Source: Schistocerca nitens
Taxonomy: Eukaryota > Arthropoda > Insecta > Orthoptera > Acrididae
Assembly: GCF_023898315.1 (NCBI RefSeq)
Contig: NC_064619.1
Span: 340,491,650-340,555,649, forward strand
Length of the DNA: 64,000 nt
Direction: 5' to 3'
Under the pieces are notes generated by a model. It worked only from the letters and a program-made list of their open reading frames with translations. It made no database searches and had not been told where the DNA came from. The stretch's first letter is position 1. The number at the start of each line of letters is the position of its first letter. The position numbers were made by a program, and so were the translations under genes. This document shows positions 35,083 to 53,112 of the stretch, one piece after another.

Positions 35083-35929
35083 CTAAAATTTTGAATATTC
35101 TGCCTTAGCTACCGATTTCTGATCGAAGTCTATATTTATTAATGGTGTCATTCTACTTACTGTGTGGAATTGTATATACTGTGTTTTTTCAAAGTTTAAT
35201 AAGAGCCCATTTGCAGAGAACCACTCAATGATTTTCTGAAAAACACCGTTTACAATTTCACCAGTTAATTCTTTTCTGTTGGGTGTGATAGCTATACTAG
35301 TATCATCAGCAAAAAGTACGAGCTTTGCATCTTCGTGAATATAGAATGGCAAATCATTAATATATATTAAGAACAGCAGAGGGCCCAAGGCCGATCCATG
35401 CAGCACCCCATTCTTTATTGTTCCCCAGTTTGAGAAATCACCAGTTTTTTGCGTATTATGTGAACTGCTTATTTCAACTTTCTGCACTCTTCCCGTTAGG
35501 TATGATTTAAACCATTGGAGCATTGTCCCATTCATACCACAGTACTTGAGTTTATCTAGAAGTATTCCCATGATTTACACAATCAAAAGCCTTTGATAGA
35601 TCACAAAAAATCCCAACGGGTGACTTCTGGTTACTCAGAGCATTTAATATTTCATTAGTGAAAGTATATATAGCATTTTCCATTGAAAAACCCTTCTGGA
35701 AACCAAACTGACATTTTGTTAAAACTTTATTTTTACAAAGGTATGAAGCTACTCTACAATACATTAGTTTTTCAAAAATTTTGGATAAGGCAGTCAGAAG
35801 AGAGTTTGGGTGGTAGTCATTGACATCAGATGTTTCCCCCTTTTTATGCAGTGGTTTAACGATGGCATAATTCAGTCTATCTGGGAACATACCCTGCTTC
35901 AGAGAGCTATATGTGGCTAAGAATCCCAC
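35083..35929 (-). pseudogene. LINE reverse transcriptase domain
   Basis: Two frames joined near 35560. The first (35929-35552) has FPDRLNYAIVKPLHKKG, SLLTALSKIFEKL and VGIFCDLSKAFDCVNH. The second (35571-35083) has YLTGRVQKVEI, NGVLHGSALGPLLFLIYIND and KLVLFADDTSIAI with the catalytic FADD, then NGLLLNFEKTQYIQF. One frameshift at FDCVNH and an early stop at AEYSKF inactivate it. All main RT motifs are readable, so it is relatively young. Confidence 0.9.
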
Positions 35930-36189
35930 TTATTTCTTGGGAACAAGATTTTATTATCCTGATGGAAATGCCATCAATTCCATGTGAGCTTTTATTCTTG
36001 AGAGAGTTTATTATCTTCCTAATTTCAGCAGGAGAGGTGGGTGGAATTTCAGTTGTATCAAATGGTGTGGGTAAGACCTCTTCCATTAACTGCCTTGTTT
36101 CTTCTAATGAACATTTAGATCCTATTTTCTCTACAACATTTAAAAAATGATTATTCAAAATGCTTTCGACTTCTGGCTTGTTGTTTATC

Positions 36190-37317
36190 AAGTTTCCAAT
36201 CGCTTCGATGGTGATGCCATTATCCTGTACTCTTGGTTGCCCTGTCTCCCTTGTAATAATATTTCAAATTGTTTTGATTTTGTTATCGGAGGTATTAATC
36301 TCAGACATGATGCACATGTTTCTGGACTTTTTAATAACCTTTCTTAATGTAGCACAGTTTGGCTGTTTCTGGGTAATTACTCTTTATTGTTGTTGGATAC
36401 AGTTCCCTTTTGTGGTTACAACATATTTTTATTCCTTTAGTAAACCAAGGTTTTTTGCATGGTTTCTTATAATTAGATTTAACTACTTTCTTGGGGAAAC
36501 AGTTTTCAAATACTCTTACAAGTGTATCATGAAATAAGTTATATTTTAAATTAGCATTGGGTTCCTTGTACACCTCATCCCAGTCTAACTGCTGAAGATT
36601 TTCTCTGAAATTTCTAATTGTTGAGTCATTAATTGAACGCACAACTTTGGAGGGTAGTTTTGAATTACTGAATGGAGCTATGTCATATACTGTAACTTGC
36701 TGAGCATCATGATCATAAAGCCCAATCTCAACAGGACAAGAATTTATGTTTTTAAACCTGTCTTGGTCTATAAAAGTGTTATCTATCAATGTGCTGCTGT
36801 CCTTTACTACCCGAGTAGCAAAATTAATGACAGATCTCAAATTGAAAGAACCGAGCAAGACTTCCAGGTCATTCTTCCTATTACACTCTTTCAGTGAATC
36901 AACATTGAAGTCCCCACAAATAATAATTTGCTTTCCCCTACCTGACAGATAGCACAACAAGGCATCCAAGTTTTCCAGGAATAAATGAAAGTTCCCTGAA
37001 GGGGACCTATATACTGTTACAATTACAAAAGAGCCCTCCTTCAGTTTAAGTTGACAGGCACATGCTTCTATATGTTGCTCTAGACAAAGCTTTTTTGTAT
37101 CTAAGCTTTCTACACAGTGATAACTTTTGACACATATGGCAACTCCTCCCTTCACCTTATTCTCTCTACTCATATGTGCAGCTAGTTTATAACCACTGAT
37201 ATTTACTTTTTCCATATCAAACAAAATGTGCTGCTCAGACAGGCATAGTATATATATTACATTACCAGATTCAATGTCATCTAAACGAACCATGAGCTCA
37301 TCTACTTTATTCTTCAA
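36190..37317 (-). pseudogene. LINE AP endonuclease domain
   Basis: An open frame of 328 codons. It contains ILCLSEQHI (compare the L-E-T-x-L region), GVAICVKSYH, FVIVTVYRSPSGNFHLFLEN, QIIICGDFNVDSL with the catalytic GDFN, STLIDNTFI, and GLYDHDAQQVTV with the catalytic DH pair. It loses frame near 36331 but continues in the next frame into the finger region (SSHGIDGISIRIIKSC). The N-terminus of the domain is missing. Confidence 0.85.
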
Positions 37318-37683
37318 TCCCGGAATATTTTGGTGAAAAATGGTAACATTATTACTATTTCTCTGTTCTAAAAAATAGAGAAAAATATGAATATTCTAGT
37401 ATTGTATTAGAACCGAAATGGTAAACAATTAACATCATTACAGAAGGGAGTCAGATACACAGGTACATATGTATGTGTTGCTGTTACCACATGCTCCTGT
37501 CAAAACTCAGTGGTACTGTTTTTGATATGGTGTTAGCTGGGACCATTCCTATGGGTACTGGTGTTGTCATTCGAATTATGGTTTTAGAACTGAACCAAGA
37601 ATCCAGTGAGAAGAAGAGAGAGCATAAATGTTGGATTTGGGAGAAATTTTATTCAGAAATACTCTAGTACCATCAGACAAACT

Positions 37684-37845
37684 GCCGGCCGGTGTGGCCG
37701 TGCGGTTAAAGGCACTTCAGTCTGAAACCGCGTGACCGCTACGGTCGCAGGTTCGAATCCTGCCTCGGGCATGGGTGTGTGTGATGTCCTTAGGTTAGTT
37801 AGGTTTAATTAGTTCTAAGTTCTAGGCATAGTGCTCAGAGCCATT
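37684..37845 (+). mobile_element. tRNA-derived SINE with 11-bp TSD
   Basis: Flanked by a perfect 11-bp duplication, tcagacaaact (37673-37683 and 37846-37856). The tRNA-like head has box A TGGCCGTGCGGTTAAAGG and box B GGTTCGAATCC. The body gtgatgtccttaggttagtt and gctcagagccattt matches the SINE at 3268, but about 30 bp between them (the ggggactgatgacc part) is missing and the head is a different tRNA type. Confidence 0.93.
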
Positions 37846-37859
37846 TCAGACAAACTTAT

Positions 37860-40215
37860 AATGGAGATACCGCTCATAAACAAAAACTCATTCAGGAATT
37901 ACTTTTGAATAGTACAGGCAATTTCGAGTACTTCTTGAGCTGCAACTCAAGCTCTATCAAAAAATACAATACTCACATAACAAACGTAGTCGTAGCTCAA
38001 GTAAAACTAGAACTTACACTTCGATATTTGACATCTGGCGGTTACCTGTCATTTTTCCAATATTTGTACCACATTCTTACAAGTACAATTTCAGAGTTCT
38101 TGTATGATGTATTGGATGCTATTCATGATCCCCCAGAGACTCATTTAAACCTAATATTACACCCCATAGCAGTTAAATAAGAAGCTAGATTAAAGTTATT
38201 TTGTAGCGAATTCTGGAGTTATGATTTATGAAAATGCACTAAAAGACACTGTAATGTAGTTGATGAATTCCATTATTAAAAGCTATACTCAAGCTGAAAT
38301 TGTATTGCCACCAGAAACTTTGCTACTTCGTTTCTCAAATCCACTGGGAAACTGTTTAAGAGCATTGAAGTTGCTAATACCTGTGTATGTTGCCAGCATT
38401 GCATTAATTTTCATCATTTGTAGAATTACGTGAACTGCTGTGAAACCACAAATCAGTTTCAGCAACTACTCTATAATATTTGCTTACTCACACAAAAATC
38501 CTTCAATGCATCATGTACTATCATCACCTAAATTAACCAATATGTGCCTGTAACTGCAATAGCAAAACACTGAACTGCCAGGAAATGTAAATGTAGAAAG
38601 TTTGTATTGTGTATTTGTTAAAATAAGCACCATGCTGACTTGGTTCAGGACACATACACTATAGAATAAAGCAACACATACCATACTGTCACGGTAGTTA
38701 GTACTCACCATACGTAATGGAATCATACTCCACATCAGTCTGTCATGATAGCTGTGCTGTTACCATACTCCATGTAATGATCATTTTTTTGTGTTGGCTT
38801 GAGTACATGTATTGCATTATTTTTTCGTGTTTTCAGATCTATATAACTTGTATATTAAGTAAAGGGTAGGATATTTTTCTAAATACACACAAAAGAAAGT
38901 AATAAGGTTTTTAAGTGGGCTATAATTTATTTTATTTACAACTATACAGCTGTACACAACTTTCAGAAATCAGTCTTTTTGTGTGCAAGTTTGTTCTGCA
39001 GATGGACAATTCTTAAATTCTTATAATGCTTCAACAGTTTGTTGCATTCATTGATTTAGGCATTATGAATGTTTCTTGGACAAACTTTTACAATACCCAG
39101 TATGTAAATCGCAACTGGGAACATTTTTGGTACTGTGAAGCACACACACACATAGCAAAACCAATAACACGTAAAATCAAAATACTGCGATGGTGCTTCG
39201 AACTTCAGCCACAAGATGATTGTCGAGTTGCGTTAATCGGTGGCGGGGGAACAAATGTGGCGTTACAACGTTAAAGCTACTCTAATTTTAGCGACGTGGC
39301 TAACGGTGGGTCACTTGAGTGGCGCCGCAGAAATTTTGGTGTTTCCACATGCAACTTCGGTGACTACACTGCAGTGGCGGCCAAGTGGCGTCACTTTTGC
39401 TGCTTGTGGCAATGTGGTTTAATGTAATATAAATTGAACAATTGGTTTAGTAGGTACCAGTCTTCGAATTTCTTGTTGGTTGTCATTATTCTCATGGATT
39501 GTTCTAGTCGTATAAAAGAAATACGGGACTCAGAACTATTACCCCAGAAGACGAGGCGATAATAACAGTGCATGGTAGACAAGTTTCAAAGTATCTATGT
39601 TTGTGACTTCTTTTATTGAACTCAGTAGTAAACAGTGTTTGCTGAGCATTTTTGTTAGTAGCTCGGAATATACTTCCAGTTTAGTTTATACTGTTGGAGA
39701 ATTCAAGAAATTTGGTGTACTGTTCGTTAATAGTTCTGTTTATGACATTATGAGTTCGAAGCTTACACTTTATTGTGTGTTTCCCTCAAACTAAGATTTT
39801 GGATTGGGATTTTTCTTTCAAAAAACATCGCTGTCACCAAATATCCTGCATTCGTTCAATAATTCTACGTCTTCGACTCGAGACCGTACTTGACCTATTC
39901 CTTTTTATACAGGCATATTGATGACGTAAGAAATTTTTCATCGATTATTTTAAGTAGATTATCTTTTAAGTATTATACTACGTATGCATTTTATACCACT
40001 TTTTTCTTTCTTCTGGTATGTGTATCTTCCAGTATTCGCTGGAGTATTCGCTCTCTGCTAGTTACGTTAATGTAATAATAACTCTGTTCCATTAATACAC
40101 ACGTGTCCGATGTGTGTACGTGTGAAGATGCGAAGTAGCAAGATATGAAAGTCTCTGGTTGGGTTGCGTGTAGTAAACAAATAGAGACTGAGGGAATATT
40201 TTTGCGAAAATAACA
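37860..40215. other. intergenic upstream of OSTC
   Basis: Mostly AT-rich with no supported gene. 39230-39420 is GC- and CpG-richer (gtggcgccgcag, gtggcggccaagtggcg) and could be a promoter-proximal island for OSTC or a divergent gene; no exon could be supported there. The 5' UTR probably lies within about 40080-40215. Confidence 0.45.
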
Positions 40216-45657
<5,442 letters not shown>

Positions 45658-48109
45658 AGAACATAAAAAATATTTTTGAAGATAAGTGAATTGTGCATTT
45701 TACAAAACTGGTGATTTTGTATGGCAATCATTTTCTATGTGGATTTATAAAGAGAACACATTAAAACATGTTTAATAGTAAACTAAATGAAAGAACTTGT
45801 ATGAATTATTATTGGCATGGATTTTTCAGCCTGTGCCATTTAACTGATTATATTATCACTTACCTGGGAAGGAAAATACCTGTTAAGTTGCTAAGGTATA
45901 TAAATGGCGTAACAGCGATCATGAATAATGTACATAAACATTGAAGTATAAGGTGAATCATATATCAGTCTGGCTTGAAAATAATGAGTTTAAGTGTGGC
46001 ATGAACACATTTCACAAATGAGTGGTGTATTTGAGATATTAAAAATTAGACTAATTGTGTCTGAAATGGTTTTTGGAGTGCTAAAATCCTGCCTAAGTCC
46101 CTTTGATAACCTTAATCATAATGCAAATTGTTATCCTTTCATAATGATGCTTGGAAAATGGCTGTAATTCTGTTTTAGGTGATCTTCATTATTACATATT
46201 TTGAAGAGAATAATTCTATAAATAAATGAACATTTAAAGTTGTGCCCATCATGCCGTAGTACTGATAAGATGTAATACGAGTGTATGAAAATTAAGGCAG
46301 CTTAGGAATAACGTTTGTTAAATAGTTTGTCAGTTTCTACTTGGTGTATCATGTAACAGAAGGAGTGAGTTATATAGGTTCCAAGAGATTGTCACCAGGC
46401 TGAAACGATACAATACTGTTAATTGTTTGAACTCACCCACTGTTTATAGAATAATTCTTGTTTCTTACACATTCAGGCAGCCTATAAAACAGAAAATAAT
46501 GAATTTCTACTGGGTGCAATACGGCTGAAATATTTTTCTGATACTAAAAAGGAGTTGTTTTGTTTTAGCTGATGTTTGTGTTTACTGTTGCACCTAATTC
46601 TTTGGTAACTGATTCCTGTATTCACAGAAACGAACTGCAGAGTCACACAGTGTGCTTTTTGCCATTATTAACAAAGCATGTTCCGCATTTCCAAGTTTTC
46701 ATTTACATTTTACCTGTAAGGCCACAGAACAAAAATTAGGTAAATTTACTATGTTTCGTAACTGTTCCAGATATATGAAAGGGGGGTCTTAGATGCTATT
46801 CAGGTGGCATTGTCCTGAGGCAGTATGAGGCCACCACTAGTGTGCAACATGAGCTTAGCCTCTGGCCAATTTGCCCAATAAAATGGGATGCTTTCACACT
46901 GATAGCCAGTATTCTGTTTACGTGATGCTGTCTGATATTAATTAAGTGTAGTTACAATTGTGCTATGGACTAGGTTGCTGCTTGCATTCATCTTAAAATT
47001 GTTTCTATCTATGATAGCAAAAATTAAGTATCTTGTGTTGGTTTTGATGTGGTTTTTTCACAGATTATTAGTCCACTTATTGTATCTCGAGATTACGGGG
47101 TTTCATGCAGTGTAGCTGCACCAAATGTGTATGTTCCTATTGTGCAATTGGTGTTGACTCAGACACTAAAAGGTGCTTATCTGTAGATTCTTTATTGAGT
47201 TCACAAAAGGTTTTTCCTAATCTTCTCTTGAACGACGATAAAAAAAATCCCTTTCCTATTTTCATGACAGCAGCAACTTCAGTTCTCCTACATGAAAGGC
47301 ACTTTCTTCATATATTTAGTCCAGTTCGTAGTAATCAGTGTGTGATGTGTTGCATATTTCAAACATATGACATGTTTGCCAGCTTTGTTGGCAGCCATCT
47401 TGTATCATGCCACAAGCAGAAATGTACCATATTAAAGTCCGGAGTGTACAACCCGTCGAGAATGTCCATGGACCACTACTTGATTTAGAGAAGTCCAGTG
47501 ACTGCATAGATTATATTAAATATAATTTTTCTTCCATAAAAATCCATAGTGAGATTGATCCTAAAGGATGTAGAACGTGACACAAATCAAGAATACATAA
47601 TTCACTGAAGGAAGAAAGAGAGAGGCAAATGTTCATTTTCAACTTTTCGCAGCGTAATGAATAGTCCATTGAATTTCTGGCATGCATCCATGCAAATAAA
47701 ATAAATTACTGTGAGAATGGCCAGATGATATGCGGCCAAAATGTCAGTGGAAGAAATTTTATTTGCGTGGCTGCATGCCCAAAATGTAAGGGACTAGGCA
47801 AATGTTCCTTTCACAGATCTTAACAGACTTCATGGATGTGAAAAAAATAAAACAACCTGAAACATTCCTATTTCGGAGATAATACCAGCCTTTTCACAAA
47901 TGTGTAAATTCGCGGTATATACAATGAGGTTTATATTTCTTAGGATATTGCAACCACACGTCATCAGACATAAAACAATTGACAACACATATTTACATTC
48001 ATCACATTACTGCACTGAAGATGTGCAAAAGTCAGATTTTACTGACAGTTCCATTAAGGAAACTACTGTGTTTTCAGTATCTCTACTAAGCATGTCATCA
48101 ATACGATAG
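45658..48109. other. OSTC 3' UTR then intergenic
   Basis: Possible poly(A) signals are ATTAAA at 45760-45765 and AATAAA at 46221-46226; the real site cannot be fixed from sequence. Beyond that the DNA is AT-rich. A 127-codon frame at 47105-47488 has no recognisable domain and no support. Confidence 0.45.
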
Positions 48110-49480
48110 AAGTAGTTTGATATCAATCATTCCTTTACTCTCCTCTTAAACTGAACGTTATTAATATATAAACTTTTTCTCACTGCTGGCAATTTATGTC
48201 TATGAGTTATTGACCCCTTTCTGGGGACAAAAGTAAGTGACATTGCATATTTGTGTAGGTTATTCTTATCTCTTGTATGATTCCATGAAATGAGTTGTTG
48301 GTTTGTAGAAAAAGAGTTAATAAAGATTTGTGTAGGTGCATCAGCAGTTCTGTGGTGTGTTCCTCCCGGGTGAATTTTTCATCAAGTTGTAATCCTGAGA
48401 ATTATTTAAGACATGTATTGAAAGGGAACATTCAAGTTTTGAACTGTGTACATTCTAAGTTTAATGACATTGGCTAGGAACCATATATTATAGACCATGA
48501 AAATTTCACAAATAGCTATTTTTAAAACTATACATTTTGTTGTTATGATGTTAATATCATCAGCAAACAAAAAGACTTGGCATTTGGTATTGTTACAGAT
48601 GAAATATCTGAAGAAAAAGTAAGATTAAACATAGCGGCTCACCACATGTAATTATGTTCCAGTTGGGTGATTACTGATAGCTTAATATGGGACTCTTTCA
48701 TCTCAAGAGATACAATGTGAACCATTTTGACATATGTCCTGTTACACCGTAATATTGTAATTTACCTAAAACAGTGTGATTTAAGCAAACACCTTTGACA
48801 GACACAATACACCAGTAGCCCATAATTATAGCCTAATCAAACTATGTACATCACTACTGTTACCCTTTAGTAATCCAAACTCTAACAATATATTAAGAAG
48901 TCACTTTTGTGAGGTGGTGTTTTTTAAATCAAGGATGTTGGCTACTGAAATCGGACTGAAGTTTGATGGTATTTCATTAGACCCTTTTTAATACAACTTC
49001 AGCATATGTCAGTCAGGAAAGGCTCCAGTGATATGACCGGTTAATTTTGTGATATTTTATTATAACCACTATGATTTTGTGGTTGACAATACTTCTGGAG
49101 TAGTCAGGGGCATATTGGTATTACTGACATTACCTGTAATGACTATCTAGATATTTTGTCACAGGAGCCTGACAAACCAATTTTTTCAGCAACAGTTATG
49201 AAATGCTTGTTAAAAGGTTTTACTACACTGTATGCATCTGTTACCAATGTATCATTTGTTTTTAAGGCTATCTGCTCCTAACCTTTGGTTCTACCAATCC
49301 CATATTGTCTTGAGGTGTTACCAAATGTGACTGTCTTTTTCTCATAGTACAGTTGCACCAATTAGGCACTAATTTCCTCAGTGTTTTGCTATACTATTTT
49401 TAACAAGCTACAGCATCAACATCAGAAGTTTTCTTTTTGTCCTACAAGATACCTTTATTCCTTGGGTAATATGAGTTACT
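48110..49480 (-). pseudogene. heavily decayed LINE reverse transcriptase
   Basis: The minus strand keeps KCQVFLFADDINI (48605-48545; FADD catalytic motif) and, further upstream (about 49240-48880), NKHFITVAEKIGLSG and SCIKKGLMKYHQTSVRF-like fragments that fall in the order expected for a Jockey-type LINE. Many stops and frameshifts. Older than the LINE at 34321-37317. Confidence 0.5.
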
Positions 49481-49719
49481 TTAATGGGAAAATAGTTTTC
49501 AAATAAAGTAAAGACTGCATAGTAATGTGCTATATTTTTCATTCATGTCATGATTATTGTAGACATCTTGATGTTCAAAACTAAGAATTCACTGATGCAG
49601 AGTCGGGATGTTTATAAAACTGTTTAACTAGTTTTACAAGACAAACAGCACAATAGAGTGAGATGTACATATCATATTTATAATGTTGCGAGAGAATGTG
49701 ATTATCATCTGAAAAGGTA

Positions 49720-50378
49720 CAAGGGTTGTCCAGAAAGTAAGTTCCGATCGGGCGCGAAATGGAAACCACTGGGAAAATCCGGTAAAGCTTTGCACAGATG
49801 TGTTGAGCAGTGTCTGTAGTATGCCTGTCTATCGTGTCATGTCGCTCTTTTCAATTCTGAGTAAACAGTGAGTACGTAAAGTTGCGTAAGGAATAGCGTC
49901 TCCCGCCAAGTACGAGGGCCTGGTTAGAGATTTCGCCTGTCTTGCAGCCCACATAACACAACTGTCGAGCAGTTCCTTCTTAATGCCAATTCTCGGCCGC
50001 ACACTGCAGGGGCAATGAAGACGATCCTGCAGCGTTTCCGATGAGAAGTGTTTGACCACCCACAATACAGTCCGTAGTTGGCTCCTCCTGAGTCTCATTT
50101 CTGCTCACAAGAACCGCTGGCTATGAAGACAAAATTTTTCCACAGACAACGAGCTGCAGACCAGTGCAGATAACTGGCCGAAAGCAGAGGCAGCTGCTTT
50201 CTATGACAAGGATACTGGAAAGTTGATACAACGCCATGACAAAACTTGAAGTTGGAGCGGCGACTATGTAGAGAAGTAGGTGGAAGGTGTACCTAACTGT
50301 TGCAAATAAAATGTTTCTGGTTTTCACTTTGGTTTCCATTTCGCGACCGATCGGAACTTACTTTCTGGACACCCCTCG
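49720..50378. mobile_element. mariner MITE (659 bp, internally deleted)
   Basis: TA target duplication at 49718-49719 and 50379-50380. Terminal inverted repeats of about 45 bp share TGTCCAGAAAGTAAGTTCCG and CGCGAAATGGAAACCA. The interior near 50190-50300 still reads EAAAFYDKDTGKLIQRHDK and SGDYVEK, matching the end of mariner transposases, so this is a deletion derivative of an autonomous mariner. Confidence 0.93.
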
Positions 50379-50910
50379 TATAAAACACAATGTGCAGACA
50401 ACAGCCCCATGTACATTAAGATCTTATTTTATAACAGGATTCCAAAGAATTTAAAAAGTTCAAGTGGAAGCTGCTTTGAAATGGCCTTGATGGAGTTTCT
50501 TGCTGTAAATGTTTTACAGTAATAAGGAATTCCTTTCAGGAGTAAAATACATTAGTTTATGCCTATAATATTTTTAAGTAAAAGACATCAAGATATACAA
50601 AATGGTTTTTATTTGTGATTGTTCCTACAGAGTTATGACCACAATCAAAACATATCCTGTATTTGTCTTTGAGAATACACAATAAACAAATTTTAGGTGT
50701 TAGACAAGCTGTGTGTTCCTGAAAAAGGGCAATAAAATAATTAAATTGATTGATTGTAAATTGTAAAAAAAGATTGTTATATGATTGTCATACAGTTACA
50801 GTTTAACACCAAAGCCCTGATAGGAAGCTCTCATCACTGTAAGCAAATACTTACTAAAATGACACAATTTCAAAGGCTTGACCAGTCTCATATGGATATG
50901 AATTGATGAA
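50379..50910. other. intergenic, nothing recognised
   Basis: AT-rich unique sequence between the MITE and the foldback element. Confidence 0.45.
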
Positions 50911-51396
50911 TATAGACTGAAACTTTGTACCAAGGCTGGGAATCAACCCGAGTCTCCTGCTTACTAGGCAGGTGCATTAGCTACTAAGCCACTTCGGCAC
51001 AACAGTTCAGTTCACAGAACTACACGGGTTATCCTGGCACGCCTCCCTCTTTGATCCAAACTCTCACTGCTGCCCCAGCCTACTTTAAATTCCCCCTTAC
51101 ACACAAACAGAATTGCTGAGGCTCTCCATGTTCTGGAATAGCACCTCAGCATCGAACGTAAATGGGGGATCCAGCTATTCCAGACTGTGGAGAGCCTCGG
51201 GAATTCTGTTCCTATGTAAGGGGAGTTTAAAGTAGATTGGGGCGACAGTGAGGATTTGGATTGAGGAGGGAGGCATGCCGGGGTAATCCACACAGTTGTG
51301 TGAACCACAGTGGCTAATGCACCTGCCTATTAAGCAGTAGTCCCAGGTTAGATACCCTGCCTTGGCACAAAATTTGTCACTGCTTCAGTCTATATA
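50911..51396. repeat. foldback palindrome with tRNA-like arm ends
   Basis: Two arms of about 225-230 bp (50911-51141 and 51175-51396) are inverted copies around a ~33-bp centre. Example pair: tggctaatgcacctgcctat (51312) and its complement near 50970-50990. Each arm's outer part is tRNA-like, reading outward: AGTGGCTTAGTAGCTAATGC and GGGTTGATTCCC on the minus strand on the left, AGTGGCTAATGCACC and AGGTTAGATACCC on the plus strand on the right. No transposase. Confidence 0.88.
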
Positions 51397-52797
51397 CATA
51401 TAAACACTTATTGGTCCTGAGAAGTGAAACCAAGACCAGTGTACAAAAATGTGTGTAGCATGTTCATGCATACTCTGCTGACCACTGAAGTGCGAGGGAG
51501 AGGGTACTCCCAAATCTACAGTGTATTAGTTTCATTCATTCCTTTCACTTACATAATGTATTTGTTGATTCTTCACTTAACACTAGTTCATCAAACTTTG
51601 TAAGTGGGCTTTCGAGGGATATTGAATACTAACTTCTAGTATCTACCTATTCAGGTTTTTTCAGTATTTGTGACTCTGAGAGTTCAATAAACCAGTGAGA
51701 ATTTCTGCTACTCTTGTTTGTATGCATCATGGTGGTTCACATTGCAAGAAATCATAGTGAGGTCAGATTTTTGTATACTGTAGTATATTAAGATTGCACT
51801 ATACTGTGGATTAATGCAGCATTGAAACATCTATCAGTCTAATTTTGCAGTTTCACAAATATACTGTATGTAGAAAGAAGAGACCCTGATGGGATAGTTC
51901 AATGTAAAGTTTTGAAAAGGGGGGGTGAGAGATCGGGCAAAACAGTTTGCAGAATAAATTCTGGTGTTTAGCCTGCAGAAAGGAAAGGATCACATCCCAC
52001 TTGCAGAGTGAAGGAATTGACACCAAAGAGATCTCCATAGTAGCATGTAAAATACCACTTTTAGGTTACCGAAAGTGGTTAATTGTCATGACTTCGGCTC
52101 TTTGTCAGGAGTTTGGTTCACCTGGGTTCAAACCATACTCTTTCTTCTATTGTCTCAGACATGGAAAATATAATTCTGTTCAAGTGACATTTGAGTGAGC
52201 CTAGTATCCTAATGTTTTTAGAGTTCTTCAAACTACTTCACAGTAGTTCAGGTCTGTTGGTGCTGGACATGGGTCAACTGATTACTGTGAGTACCTTACA
52301 TGTAAAACTCTGTTATTGTCAACTTCCATGGGCAAGAACATGTTAATGACATGAGTTACCAATGGGAGACTTAGACTTAAGCACCAGATGTATGTGCCAC
52401 AGTGTAGCAGATCATTTACTACTCAATGTGTAAAAAAACATGAGTTGCTATTCCATTCAGGACTATCTTATCTTATAAAGTACATACATATTTTTGATGA
52501 AAGTGCATATAAGATTACAGAAATTAAAATAAGATATGGAAAATTGCTTGGAATTGGAAGTCATATAACAAGTTCATACCCTTATTGGCTGTAGCACAAC
52601 ATAAATGAAAAGGCAACTATTGGCAGTTGTGTTAATCTGTTCTACACTTACAGCAATGCTAACACAATTGATCTGCCTATCCACTACACAGTGGGTGGTT
52701 TTTTCTGCTCAGTCTCTTTCCATAAGGTCAATCCATACCAAGTGATCCAGCACCGGTTGCTTACTATCCAATCTTTCGCTTTTAAGTTGTCAGGTTT
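51397..52797. other. intergenic, nothing recognised
   Basis: AT-rich. A stretch at 51430-51760 looks like an old repeat 3' end by base texture only; no family assigned. Confidence 0.4.
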
Positions 52798-53112
52798 TTA
52801 AGCCTCGTTCAGTGCACGTACCAACAATAAGTCTTTCCTTTTCATCCCATACGGTAAGTCTCCCCAGACCCAGGGCTCTGGGTGACTTTTCCATAACACT
52901 CTGCATTTCGTAAACCTTGCCAGCTCATTTCCTTCATACTTTTGCTTGAATACTTCTGCCCCTGGCTCCAAAAGCTTGTGTATTTCCAAATCTTTTGTAT
53001 ATGTTTCTTCTTCTGCTTTAGCTGCTGCTTTGTGAGTACGTATTTTATCCGTCCAGTTACAATATATTTTCATTGCTATAATCGTAAAATCTAGTTTTTC
53101 CAACATGAACAT
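52798..53112 (-). CDS. unassigned 104-codon ORF beside PLE end
   Basis: An open frame starting MFMLEKLDFTIIAMKIYCNW, charged in the middle (KAAAKAEEETYTKDLEIH), ending KRKDLLLVRALNEA and a stop. I do not recognise it. Its first codons come from the very end of the neighbouring minus-strand PLE, so the true reading, if any, begins inside. It could be an exon or processed copy of a host gene cut by the PLE insertion, or chance. Composition is more protein-like than other short frames nearby. Confidence 0.3.
   Translation of the reverse strand: MFMLEKLDFTIIAMKIYCNWTDKIRTHKAAAKAEEETYTKDLEIHKLLEPGAEVFKQKYEGNELARFTKCRVLWKSHPEPWVWGDLPYGMKRKDLLLVRALNEA

Larger units (their letters stand above)
34321..37317 (-). 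mobile_element. 5'-truncated LINE (Jockey/CR1-like)
   Basis: A non-LTR retrotransposon on the minus strand, about 3 kb. It has an AP endonuclease and a reverse transcriptase in the right order, a roughly 760-bp 3' untranslated region, and a (TTAGA)n tail at 34321-34344. ORF1 is absent, so it is 5'-truncated near 37317-37390. Clade assignment is approximate; endonuclease plus FADD reverse transcriptase and a pentanucleotide tail fit the Jockey/CR1 group. No target duplication identified. Confidence 0.88.

Noticed and set aside
47105-47488. A 127-codon ORF
   Set aside because: No domain, no homologue recognised, AT-rich surroundings and Cys-rich by chance.
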